NCBI GenBank assembly: GCA_009760855.2
Contig: WPIO01000021.1
Span: forward strand, 1,392,501-1,456,500
Direction: 5' to 3'
Length of the DNA: 64,000 bases
From: Cristatella mucedo
Taxonomy: Eukaryota > Bryozoa > Phylactolaemata > Cristatellidae
Both the position numbers and the translations under genes were made by a program. This document shows positions 1 to 10,014 of the stretch, in pieces. The notes beneath the pieces were generated by a model, which was given only the letters and a program-made list of their open reading frames with translations, had not been told where the DNA came from and made no database searches. Position 1 is the first letter of the stretch. Every line of letters starts with the position of its first letter.

Positions 1-390
1 AGTGGAGTAATGTGGCAACTGCGACGCTCACGACAGACAAGCCTAGCTGCAGAGTTTTGCACCAGCTGCAATCGCCTGATCGCACATGCTGGTAAGCCAG
101 TAAGCAGTGAGTTGCAGAAGTCGAGACGAGATGTCACGAATGCATGGACCAACTTAGACGTGGTGTCCTTATCTAAACAAGCCCGAATTTTAGCAATATT
201 ATGAAGCCGAAAATAGGCAGATTTGACCGTGGAGCTGATATGGTCGTCTAACGAGAGGTCGCTTTAGAATATGACACCTAGATTTCGAGCTGATTCGACA
301 GGAGATATGCTGGCAGAGCCAATTTTGAGAGACAGCCTTACCAATTTTTGAATCGCACTGGGTTTGCTTATAACTAGTAAGTTAGTTTTG
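1..390 (-). mobile_element. L2-like LINE fragment (RT thumb), cut by the window edge
   Basis: Read on the minus strand, this matches the reverse-transcriptase thumb region of the LINE copies at 7.1-7.6 kb and 38.2-38.5 kb in this window. They share the block around the YCNSL-type motif and the segment encoding the Asn-Ala-Ala-Arg stretch. The frame has stops and shifts, so it is a dead 5'-truncated copy. Its 3' part lies beyond coordinate 1. The family is L2/CR1-like by RT motifs and by the 3' tail seen in other copies. Confidence 0.7.
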
Positions 391-475
391 TCCTCTGATA
401 TGTTACTCAAAACAGGACCTACTTATCATAAGGTGCACTGTCGTCATTAGTCAATGCCTACCGGCGGGCATTCTT
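385..475 (+). mobile_element. L2 5' segment joined head-to-head with the preceding fragment
   Basis: The stretch around ctcaaaacaggacctactta (402-421) through gcctaccggcgg matches 24,305-24,375, where it sits just upstream of an endonuclease domain on the plus strand. Here it directly abuts a minus-strand thumb fragment. This is either an inverted insertion or a nested copy. Confidence 0.5.
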
Positions 476-479
476 TGGC

Positions 480-2265
480 GGGTCAGTAAGAAACTCCTTG
501 CATCCTGCGTTTGCCCTACCGAAAGCTTGGTTATCAAACTATCGATTCGTAAGTTTAAAGCAATGATTAGCACTCGTTGCTGAATTGATATTACCTGCTA
601 TTGACTAGGTATGCCTCCAGGTAGACAGCATGTAGCTGTAGCTAGCTATGCGTTTGCCGTCCACAAGAGGCCTTCTGCACGACGGCGCCCATTGTGCTAA
701 GATTGAGTAATGACATCCTCTAGAGCGTGAGCTAAAGTCCTTTTGTAGCATTTCACCAGTGGGGGGGGGGGGTCGATGAAAGATTGTGTAGAAAAGGTGA
801 GTGCGGTCAGTGAAAGTCTTACTTCTCAGGCAATTTCTTCGAGATAATTTATTTCTCTTAGGGTGCAATCCACGGCGTAGTAATATTATTTTATCATCAT
901 TATTTCTAGGTGCACATTCGAACTCATGCCCATAGCAAGCCAACTAACTGATTTTCCTACAACGGTTTTATATCTCTTCTTGGAAGATTTTCCGGCAATA
1001 ACGAATTCAGCAATGCGGCAGTAATGACAAGCCAAACGATTCTAGAAGAATGTGATCCCAAAAAATCCCGGTTATTTGATGCAGCCGCTTGAAATGGCTG
1101 CTTAAAACAAAACTCGAGAGTCAGTATATAGTGCTCCTATGACGAGGCTCACATTAGAAGTTAGTTTAAAATAATGATCAAAGACGAGAGGCCATGATCA
1201 GTAAGAACGAGAGCCAAAAACATTCGCCTAGAGCAATTAACAATACCAAGAACTGTTGTTTATGGGCTGGCAGCCTGCAGATTAAGCTACAGAATTGTTC
1301 TCAGCTCAGGGGTAAAATGACCAGCTACTTTTTAGAGATAAGTCCTGGTGCGAAACCTGAATGCATATTTGAAATTACTTAACAAAGCTGCTGTCATAAC
1401 ATCTGCTGTGGTTGGAGTCCCCAGACCGACCACTCACACTGGCTGCAGCAATGCACAAAACCCGGAATGTATGAGCGGCTATTAACAGTAGTTGCAAGTG
1501 AAGAAAAGATAGGAAAATGCAGATCAACCAAAAGCCATCTGCAGAGAGAGCAAAATGAGTGCTCTTGACACACCCAACCGGGCGGGTGCGTTAGTGAGCA
1601 GGGCAGTCAAGAGCTTGTCGCAGCACTTGATTTGGTAGGCTGGCATTAGTTCAAGGTCTAGGCCTACCCCTGGGAGGCAGCAGCCTCGCAACCAAATACC
1701 CGCCACACCCGTGCAGGCAAAGCTATGAACTAATTATTGACTTTGAAGTGCCTATTTCTGAATCTGAACAGAAAACAGACACGAGCAGTTAATCTGGTAC
1801 CTCGTAACTATTTTAGTGTTACGCAAGAGTGGTTCGACTCTCGAAAAATTTACAATAAAATCATACTACATTACGTTTTCTTAACTATAAGATGGTATCT
1901 ACACCGTGCGGAATCTTTATACATCATAAATCTCCTATGCCAGAGCAAATTTGTAGTCACCATAGCGAATCTGCTTTCAGAAGCATTCACAAAAGCCCCT
2001 ATATCATCACAAAAAGTGCGTGTTTAGAATAGAAAATATGCTATTACCATGATCAGAGTGATTGCTATCCACAGTCTAATGATATGATAGGTAGATACCC
2101 GGTAAAATCAGTCAACAACATATATTTTCACTAGCAAACAAGAGTACTAGGACATAAACCTAACGAAGGGAGCCAAAGTGTGAAAAATGAAAAGGTTTTG
2201 TTGTAACTATTAATAAGGATGAATCATTCTAGTTAAATTACTTCTCTTGCAATGCGGTCAGCACT
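480..2265. other. Anonymous region
   Basis: No coding segment or repeat is recognised. There is a 10-12 nt G-run at about 762-773. The short open frames here (for example 605-943 minus and 1737-2027 plus) have no domain, splice or composition support. Confidence 0.4.
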
Positions 2266-2268
2266 TAC

Positions 2269-2380
2269 CTGTTGCAAAACTTTGGTTTAAGTATCCCACA
2301 GGAACAGTCATCATTGATTGGGATGGATTAGTATGTAACATTTGGTAACAATTGGTATGTAAGCTAGTTGTGGCAGGCTG
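2269..2380 (-). CDS. Possible internal exon, Q/T/S/N-rich cytoplasmic-tail type
   Basis: On the minus strand an acceptor (tgctgttcag) opens at 2,380 and a consensus donor (ACAG|GTAAGT) closes at 2,269. That gives 112 nt, or 37 codons plus one base. The translation begins QPATTSLHTNCYQ and ends with VPVGYLNQSFAT. It has no charged cluster and is rich in Q, T, S, N, M and Y, like the tails of MS4A-type proteins and the segments at 40.1 and 52.3 kb here. It could be a downstream exon of the gene whose TM1-TM2 exons lie at 31.1 and 27.4 kb, but no TM3/TM4 exon between them is secure. Alternatively it is a chance open frame between splice-like sites. Confidence 0.3.
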
Positions 2381-2524
2381 CTGAACAGCATATGTCGGCT
2401 ACAAAGATGGATATTTATCCATATAAGATGAACTCGTATTCTATTAGTGACTAAGACGGGTGCATAAGTATATGCATATATCATAGATGGGGCAAATTTG
2501 ATACAAATTTGTGCATATACCAAA

Positions 2525-2645
2525 TATACAAAAGCTGTGGCAGCTGGACCCAGATAAAGAGCTCCCACAGAACTGTCTCTGAGAAAACTATCACTGCTGC
2601 CTAGTACTTCACTGGGAGAGGTGCGACTTCGTCGGGCCCTAATGA
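2525..2645 (-). CDS. Weak exon-like open frame, serine/arginine-rich
   Basis: Within a 120-codon minus-strand frame (2,311-2,673), this part encodes a plausible segment starting RARRSRTSPSEVLGSSDSF. An acceptor-like atcattag precedes it and a weak donor (GTATAT) follows. No family is recognised. It lies 145 bp upstream of the exon candidate at 2,380 on the same strand, so the two could be consecutive exons. Confidence 0.18.
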
Positions 2646-3254
2646 TAGAGTTTCCTTTTGTACAACGTAGCATGGCAAGCAGAAGCTATTAGTCTGAACT
2701 AAGTTACTCGCCCACGTTCTTTATCTGGATTCAGATCATTGAAACTTCTTAAGTTGGGTTCATTGTGAATAAGTCTAGGTAAAAAGTAGTTCCCATTTAA
2801 TAAGATTTTAGAAGGCACTAGTTTAAAAAAGTAAACATAAATTTCATTGCAAATGGATGCTTTAGGCAGGCTGTGGGAACGATTGCGATTTCACCCAACC
2901 GTTTTACTTGGCCGGAAGAGTTTGTTGCAGGAATTAATCTCTAGGATTGTGGTTCCAATACCACTAGTTGGTAAGTTTCGACCAATTAAAGGCTAACCTG
3001 GGAGATAACTTCTTTACGTAAACACCTTTAGGGCAGATACTGTCTACATTAATACATCTTTAGTAACACTAGTCAACCATTTTTTTTTACAAAAGTCATG
3101 TAACTGAAATACAATTAGTCATTTCTTATCAATTTGTATGTGCTCAATACGAATACGATCAAATTGCAAAATTGACTCTACCTTTTTAATGTGTCTATCA
3201 CTAAATGCATGTCCTTAGTAGTATGAATATGGTTTATACCTGTAAAAACGGAGT

Positions 3255-4879
3255 CTCAAAGACTACTTCTTCGATTTCTTCACCTGTCTCTTGCAGAGCT
3301 GTTCGCGAGCATCTCTGGGGAGTGTCCAGCAGTGGTCAGCCAGCATTATAGTTGACACAATTCTCTGGTATCGTTGTTCCATTGTTCAGATATCTTTATA
3401 ATAACGTTCGCAATGTTCATCACCAACCATGTCACAGTTGTCAGGGAAGTAATATACATGGGAATGATGGAAGTGAATCTTCAGACATATATTCCAGCCA
3501 AGTTTCCGAGACTGTATCAGCATGTCTTATACTAGTTATTGGTAGTTTTGTGCCTCCACATTCGTGAGAAAGTTTTTAGACACTAAGCGAAAAAGCATTA
3601 CAAGCTTGCTTCGCATCATCATGCTGCAAATTGATGAACCGGTCATCTTTGAAGAACGATCGATTGAGAGGACCCACATAAACACCTTCTTTAATCTCTG
3701 CTTCACTGAGTAGAGGCAGTCTTATATGTGGGTATCGGAAAGCTGGTGATGTCCGGTCTAGGTCAATCACGAAGTTTTTCATCAAACCTAGTTTGATGTG
3801 AAGGGGTGGTAATAGGATTCTCCATGCCTCGACCAGAGCTGGGTGCTGGAATTCTTTTCTCCAACTGCTACATTTTGTCTGCAAGTCCATTACTTCCGCA
3901 ATTAGTGCAATTCCCTTGCTTGACCGTCCAACTCACATAAGAAACATTGATATTTTGTAAATCCTTGCTGCAGTCCCATTTGCCAGCTTTACTTGTTTTA
4001 CGCAACGGAATTTAGTAGCTGCGTTAAGTTATCGTATGTCTCTTTCATGTGGACAGCATGCGTTACTGGAATAGATGGAAGCCGGTTTCCATTGTGCAAA
4101 AGCACAACCTTAAGACTCAGTTTCGAAGAGTCTATAAAATTCACAATTATTGTGGTTCGCGATTGATTTGTAAAGCGTTCACGAGGCCCTCAATATCGGA
4201 GCAGAATCCTAAATTACTTTTCTTTCTGAAGGAAGGCTCTAAGTGCTAGTTCCGCTTTCGATACAAAGTATTTGTGACATCTTCATCGGGAAGATTCCAT
4301 TGTTGAAATCTCCATCCTATACACTCTGCCTTATTCTTTGATAAGTCAAAATCACGAATCAGGTCATTTGGTTTTTTCTGTGTTTTTCTGATGGGGTTGA
4401 TGATGTACCACAGTGAAAATCGGGATCGCTGCATGTTGACGTACCTGGAGAAGAACAGGTCGGCTGAACCTTGACCTCATCAGATGAATCAAGAGAATAT
4501 TCTGTTTGAGGTTTGGGAATAGGAAGTCGCTCACCACTTGGAACTGGTCTAAATATTGGATAGGCTATTCTCGACTTCTCTGCCTTCATTATTCCTCGGG
4601 AAAGAGGAGGAACCAAGCAGATGTAACAGTCATTTATGTGGTGGCTTGGCTCGCACCACACAATGGGAACTGCAAACCGTATTGACGGTCATTTGTTATT
4701 AAACCACTGTGAAAGTAGTGTGGTACATGTAGCACAGTATGTTTCCGGGGCCTAAGGCTGTTCTTGGTCACAAACCTTACATCCGAAGTAAAAATTATGT
4801 CTTTTGCACTTGAGAAGTGACAATTTCCTTTTGGTTGGAAACAATTTACTTCCCCACAAATATAGCAAACATTGTCCAT
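3255..4879 (-). pseudogene. Broken copy of a repetitive, transposase-like invertebrate gene
   Basis: Reading minus from a start at 4,879 (MDNVCYICGEV), consecutive pieces in shifting frames follow the order I recall for a protein repeated many times in arthropod and cnidarian genomes. They are an N-terminal CxxC zinc-binding segment, a WCEPxHHxxDCYIC segment (about 4,660-4,600), a PIPKP-type linker, an LIRDFDLSKNKAE segment (about 4,365), an RNase-H-like core, LLPPLHIKLGLMKNFV (about 3,820-3,770), and a C-terminal DEHCERYYKDI block (about 3,410). At least four frameshifts and several stops disable it. The DLK-like aspartates and many copies in other genomes suggest a transposon gene, but I do not know the superfamily. 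The family assignment is from memory of the motif order. Confidence 0.6.
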
Positions 4880-4924
4880 GGTATTAAAGCACTTTTGAGG
4901 CTGTGCTGTTTCGTATTGCACCTC

Positions 4925-6145
4925 GATGAATAAAATAATAAAAGTTTCATGTAAAAGTAGCTTAAACTGCCGCGCAAAAGTCTGAGCATATTGTATATGC
5001 TCAACCTCTCCAACCTATCTTGATGGTGTCAGCTTACGGCAGTAGCGGCCTGGCAGTTGTATTGCATTGCATCAGCAAATGACGAAATCAACTCACGGAT
5101 AATTTGGGCATGACGCTAATATGAAATAATACATAAGTCTAGGCTTATTTAGGATGGTGTTGCAGTCCTACTAGATACATTTACACGGTGAAACAAAGAA
5201 AATTAACTATATGAAATATCTTCAAAACGAGAGCCAATAAAAACGTTTTGTGATTTTATTCGTATTTAGTACACCTAGATACTAATGATTAGGGTCTTTT
5301 TAAGTCAGTAACGATTTCAATGCCAATAACGATTTCAATATTGACCGGTGTAAGTGAAGCATTAAACTGCTGCTACAGCTTTTAACATGTTTTTAGTATT
5401 CATTTAGCTACATCAGTACTATATAACCCATAATATGGCTATACGATTTCCATCAGGTTTCGACAATACTGCCCACTCAATAAGGTAAAGCGGCAGTTAG
5501 TACATTTTTTGTGATGCATGCGAATATTTGCCGATGGAGTGTCTCAAACACTCAAAAGTATTCAATAGCATGTTTCAACATTTCAGGGCAATTTTAAAGA
5601 CTTGTGCATTGTTTAGAAATCTCCCCATCAATAATTTTGAGCTTGAACACGAGTTATACTTATGAAAAACAAATTCTTGAGACATCACTCTCCGGGTTCA
5701 TCTAAAGTGCAGTGAAAGGATAATGTTGTGTGCATGAATGTGCACGTCTTAAGCAGCGAACGACTTGGAGCACTCGTATGCAACCGTACTCTACAACGTT
5801 TAATCATCACCTCCAAAACAGACATTAATTCTAACAGGAACTTCCGTCAGCTGGGGCTCAGATACCGTGAGCTTCGACTGGCTAGCTTCTTTGCTCACAC
5901 CTGGAAGTAGGAATGCTGAGCTCCGATTGGCCAGCCAAGGTCCGGAGGGAGGGCCCCCAGCCTAGTACCCGGAGATAACATTAAGGAGCTGCACTGGCAT
6001 AGGCTGGAGCATGCACTCTCACGTCACAATCTCAGCATTAGTGTTCAAAAAAGAATGAGTTAATGTAAAACACGATGGCTTAAAAAATCTTTAAGACATG
6101 TAGGAGTGGCACGTGCCCACAAATTCTATCTCAGTCAGCCTCGAG
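4925..6145. other. Anonymous region
   Basis: AT-rich sequence with no supported gene, repeat match or RNA gene. The short frame at 5,728-5,910 (+) has no supporting signal. Confidence 0.4.
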
Positions 6146-6149
6146 CTAA

Positions 6150-6315
6150 AGTTAGCTGATTTAACAGCCTCGCTTGTACAGTGGCAGAAGAGCTTTAACG
6201 GCTATTACTGCCGCTTGCAGTTGGCTATAAAGAATCACCCACAACAGGATTTGAACCCACGACCTCGGCCATGAAGAGCGAGCACCTTATCTGTTGGGCT
6301 ACCTCGTCCATGCCA
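6150..6315 (-). mobile_element. tRNA-derived SINE, family 1
   Basis: The minus strand has a tRNA-like head with a box B-like ggttcaaatcc (from ggatttgaaccc on plus). It is followed by the family's conserved body (gcaagcggcagtaatagccg) and a tail ending tgttaaatcagct. Homologous copies lie at 8.4, 8.6, 26.0, 31.9 and 53.2 kb. The copy is diverged and non-coding. Confidence 0.75.
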
Positions 6316-8407
6316 ATGTTCTGTTAAGTACTAACGTATTCTCCGGTTAGCCTCTGGGGATCGAAGCCCGATTTTCGGGAATAGGCTCATTAATTCAGAC
6401 TTGGAATCCATGTTAAAGAAAAATCAGGAGTTCTACTCAACAGGAGTAGCAGAAAATATTTAATAACCCGGTATATATGCGGCAAGCATACCCAATGGAA
6501 AACAGTCATACCCTATAGGTTGGCAGTATCTGGCTAGCACTCCAAAGCCAAGGTCATTATAGCCGGATACCATCCGTGAAGTAGAATAGCCAGCAGCGTT
6601 TGAAAGCGGTTAGCCACTCGACTACACCAAACTTGACTGAACGCGCAGAGGATGCGGTACTGATACTGCAATGTCGCTATCACCCCACGGAGCTAGGTTC
6701 CCTGCTCCCTGACCTTTATTTTTGCAAACACACCGGCAATAATAGTAATAATAATTATCATTATATATTTGTTATAGCACCCTCAGGGAACTCAATATAT
6801 TTCTAGGGGCTTAATATTTGCTGCAAACGAAGCTCGATCAAATTCTGCATGCTCATTAAACAAGAGGAATAACAGGGGTGACAAAAATGCACAGGTTAGC
6901 ATGCAAGCTTGACTGGCGGCAGCGTGCACATTGTCAGCATGTATAATCATACATAAAGCGAATCACGAGGGCTACTAAACTAAAATGGCCACTAAATCCT
7001 GTTCTACGCTGGTGCATTCTTATCTTATTTTCAGGTGTCGTTCAGTCAGAGAATGCCATGACGTCAGTGGGTAGTGAGTTCCAGGCTAAGGGAGCATAAA
7101 AACCAAAGGCAGGGTCTCTAAAGGATCTGAGATCTTACTAAGCATAGCTAACTGATTGAGTCAGTAAATAGGTTGGTACGATGCCTAGCTTAGGCGGGGG
7201 GGGGGGGTAATTCTGATTTGTAAGCTGGAGCCAGAGAATTAAGGTGCCTGAAAGTGAGTGACAGAACCGCGAAGTCGATGTTCTGCTTGACTAGGAGCTA
7301 GTGTTGGTCGGCGAGACTTGTTGTGATTTGGCTGCAAGGTTTGGCACCAGTTATAAGCGCCTGGTTGCACAAGCCGGTAGACCAGCAAGCGGTGAGTTAC
7401 AGAAGTTGAGGCGGGATGTCAAAAGTGCATGGCAAAATTTAGATGTTTTATTCTCACTTAAACAAACCAGAATTTTAGTAATGTTATGTAGCTTAAAGTA
7501 GGCAGACGAGACTGTTGAGCTGACTCGGTCGTCTAATGGAAGATAAACTGGGAATAAAACACATAGATTTCGTGCAAATTCAATAGGAGATATGCTGGCA
7601 GAGCCGTTAGTGACTTTTAACCTTTCCAATTTCTGCATCACACTCTTTTCCCCATAACTAGTATATTGGTTTTATCATCATTCAATTTAAGAAAGTTTGC
7701 AGCTATCGCCATGCGAATGTCATCAATACCCGCAGTGAGGGAGTTAAGTGAATTCGACGTGCTGAATGGCTGGGAGGAATTAAAGCAAAGGTACAACTGA
7801 GTGTCATTTGCGCAAAAGTGAAAGCCTAGAGTGTGCCTGGCAGTCATATCGGCAAGAGAGAGGATATAAACTGTGAAAAGAACGAGAGTAAGAACAAAAC
7901 CTCGAGGTACCCTATACTTCAGAGGCTCCTTGGATGGTCTTAGTCAAGTTACATTATTACACTGGAATCTATCATTGAGGTAGGACCTGAATCATTGTAA
8001 AGCAGTGGCAGTGGTAACCAGGCGATATTAGAGATGCCCAAGAAGAACTTGGTGGTCGAAAGTATCCAAACCTGCCAAAAGATCGAGCAAAACAAGGAGA
8101 TAGACTTTACCTAAGTCTGCATTCCTAAGTAGGTTGTTATACAAGCGAAGCATACCGACTCTATTCAGTAGCTGGCTATATTAAAAGACTAGAATTTGTT
8201 AGCAAAGTATGAACTTTCAATATACGAGTTCAGCGGGTCTTCCACGACTTGTTCCAGTGTCTTTGATAGGAACAAAAAATTCGCGGAAGTAGGTTAAGCT
8301 CTCTTGTTCTAGTGCTGCTTTCTTGAATAGTGTTCTGTCTGCAGCCTTTTCGAAAGGTGCTGGGACATAACCTGAGGCTAATGAAATATTTGCGATGTTA
8401 GTTATAA

Positions 8408-8583
8408 AAATACAAGCTGATTTAACAGCCTCTTTTGTATAGCGACAGAAGAGCCTTTACGGCTATCATTACTGCTTGCAGTGGCAATAAAGGACCGTCT
8501 ACTGCAAGATTCGAACCCATGACCATGGAGCCGAGGTTGCGAAAAGCAACCGTCTTATCTAGTGTGCCATTGCGGCTCACCAA
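8408..8583 (-). mobile_element. tRNA-derived SINE, family 1 (first of a pair)
   Basis: Minus strand: gagccgcaatggcacac head with A box, box B ggttcgaatct (plus agattcgaaccc), body and tail gctgttaaatcagct. It is inserted into the L2 copy and lies head-to-tail with the next SINE. Confidence 0.85.
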
Positions 8584-8587
8584 AACA

Positions 8588-8760
8588 ATACAAGTTGATT
8601 TAACAGCCTCTTTTGTATAGCGACAGAAAAGCCTTTAAGGCAACCACCATCGCTTGCAGTGGCAATAAAAAATCGCCAAATGCAGGATTCGAACCCACAG
8701 CTTCTTACCGAAATCGTGAAAAACAACCACCTTACCTAATGTGCCATCACGGCTCTGTAT
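8588..8760 (-). mobile_element. tRNA-derived SINE, family 1 (second of a pair)
   Basis: Same orientation and structure as the copy at 8,408-8,583. Box B reads gggttcgaatcc on minus (plus ggattcgaaccc). Independent divergence of the two copies argues for two insertions or an old tandem duplication. Confidence 0.85.
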
Positions 8761-9334
8761 GGCAACAGCAGAAGATCTATGCACCATAAAAGCAGGGCAG
8801 CGTGACTAGCGTCCAGAGGACTAATTGTCCTCTTTGATTGGGATATGAGTGTCAGATCGATGTCATTAGTGGCCTCCTTGACTGTAGGCATTAAGGTGCT
8901 GCATGGAGCTGAGGGATAAGATTCCAGGGAAGGTTGCTGCTACCCAAGCGATGGACTTTCTGATCTTGTCTATCTTGTTGACAAATAAGCTAGAGAAGCG
9001 ATGAGCTAGAATCTTACTGATAATCACAAGGTCACTAGGTAAGGAGGTAGCATGGGAGCCATTAAGGAGATGGGTGATCGTAGACATAAGAATTTTCGGA
9101 TTGTGCATCTGTTATTCAACAATGTTTTTAGAGAAGCTAGACGTCGCTTTTGGTAGGATCGATTGGTATGATATACAGTAGTCTTCGTATGGCTGTCGAT
9201 GGACTGTCAGTCCTGATTTTTTGTTAGCCTTTTCAAGCTTGAGCTTAGTAGACCTAGCTAGCTTAATGTCTGGGGTAAACTCTAGCTATCTGGACGATGG
9301 CGAACAGTTATTTTTAAGTCAGAGTTGCATGATT

Positions 9335-9400
9335 CTTTGCCTGGTGGGGAAGTAGCTCTGGTAGGTAGGCTGGGGCCGGAGAATGAAGGGACCAAAAATA
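9335..9400 (-). mobile_element. Short L2 fragment (thumb/3' junction)
   Basis: The stretch gaagtagctctggtaggtag (9,348-9,367) and its flanks match 38,115-38,170 in the longer L2 copy. Confidence 0.55.
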
Positions 9401-9561
9401 GCGGAAGGGAAAGATAAAAAGTGGTCGACAGTTCGAGTCAAACGAACGAGTGGTAACGTCCTGACACAGGCGAAATTATGGCAACAGTACCAGGTGAATG
9501 TAACTGAATTTAGTCACTAAAATGCTAGACGATGATCGGGTTTAACATCTCGGCGCCACAG

Positions 9562-9827
9562 TATTTTACAAGCACCAAGCAGCTCGAGGGAGGAGCAGCC
9601 TGAGTAAGCAGCTAACTCTAGCCCATGACGCTGACGTGGCTGAAGTTTCCACAAGCGAAATCGCACTCGACCGCATGGAGTGCAGCCGTACCTGCACCGA
9701 GCTTGTGGAGCAGCAGCAGCAGCAGCCCAGAACGCTGCAACATATCGACGCAGAGGCCACTGAGATGGTAAATTCGATGATCGAGAGGATGAGCAGAAGA
9801 CTGTCCAGAGCAATCCACGCAGCATAG
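9562..9827 (+). CDS. Possible terminal exon with a short poly-Gln tract
   Basis: A plus-strand frame stays open from an acceptor-like cacag (9,561) to a TAG at 9,825-9,827, about 88 codons. It contains VAEVSTSEIALDRMECSRTC, five glutamines encoded by CAG repeats, and a charged end (IERMSRRLSRAIHAA). Composition (E, R, S, L-rich, likely helical) suits a cytosolic protein. Minus-strand frames of 102-109 codons overlap it in this GC-rich patch, so strand and reality are uncertain. No family is recognised. It stands next to LINE debris, and a retroelement origin is possible. Confidence 0.3.
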
Positions 9828-10014
9828 CTTGGCTAAAAGAACGACGACAGAGGCTGTATTTTCTTTATGCCACGCTTGCATGTCTCCGCGCGTGAGAAGA
9901 ACGCCGAGAAGCTGCACAGCCAGTGAGTGCTGCATCTGTCTGTACAACTATAAAAAAAGTCTCAGAGATCCATGTCACAGACTTTCAAACCTACGTGAAG
10001 GTAAAATAAAATGA

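Larger units (their letters stand above)
6735..9300 (-). mobile_element. L2-like LINE, long 5'-truncated copy
   Basis: On the minus strand the order is a remnant between endonuclease and RT (about 9,110-8,870), RT fingers, the palm with FCANDTQLY (about 7,815-7,790; canonical F-A-D-D, so the catalytic pair is damaged), then LNDDKTNILV (about 7,665), the thumb with TSRLNFCNSPLAGLPA (about 7,410), and a 3' UTR. It ends at about 6,735 in the terminal sequence typical of L2 elements: a gcaaat-taa-gc-cc block, gctataacaaat and an ATT-rich tail. Two SINEs are inserted at 8,408-8,760. Stops and shifts throughout mean it is inactive. Confidence 0.85.

Noticed and set aside
762-773. G-run as a G-quadruplex or regulatory element
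   Set aside because: A single homopolymer (also at 7,196-7,207) without the spaced G-tracts or context that would support function.
9517-9947. Minus-strand frames of 102 and 109 codons
   Set aside because: GC-rich shadows of the more protein-like plus frame, with runs of Ala/Leu from the CAG repeat.
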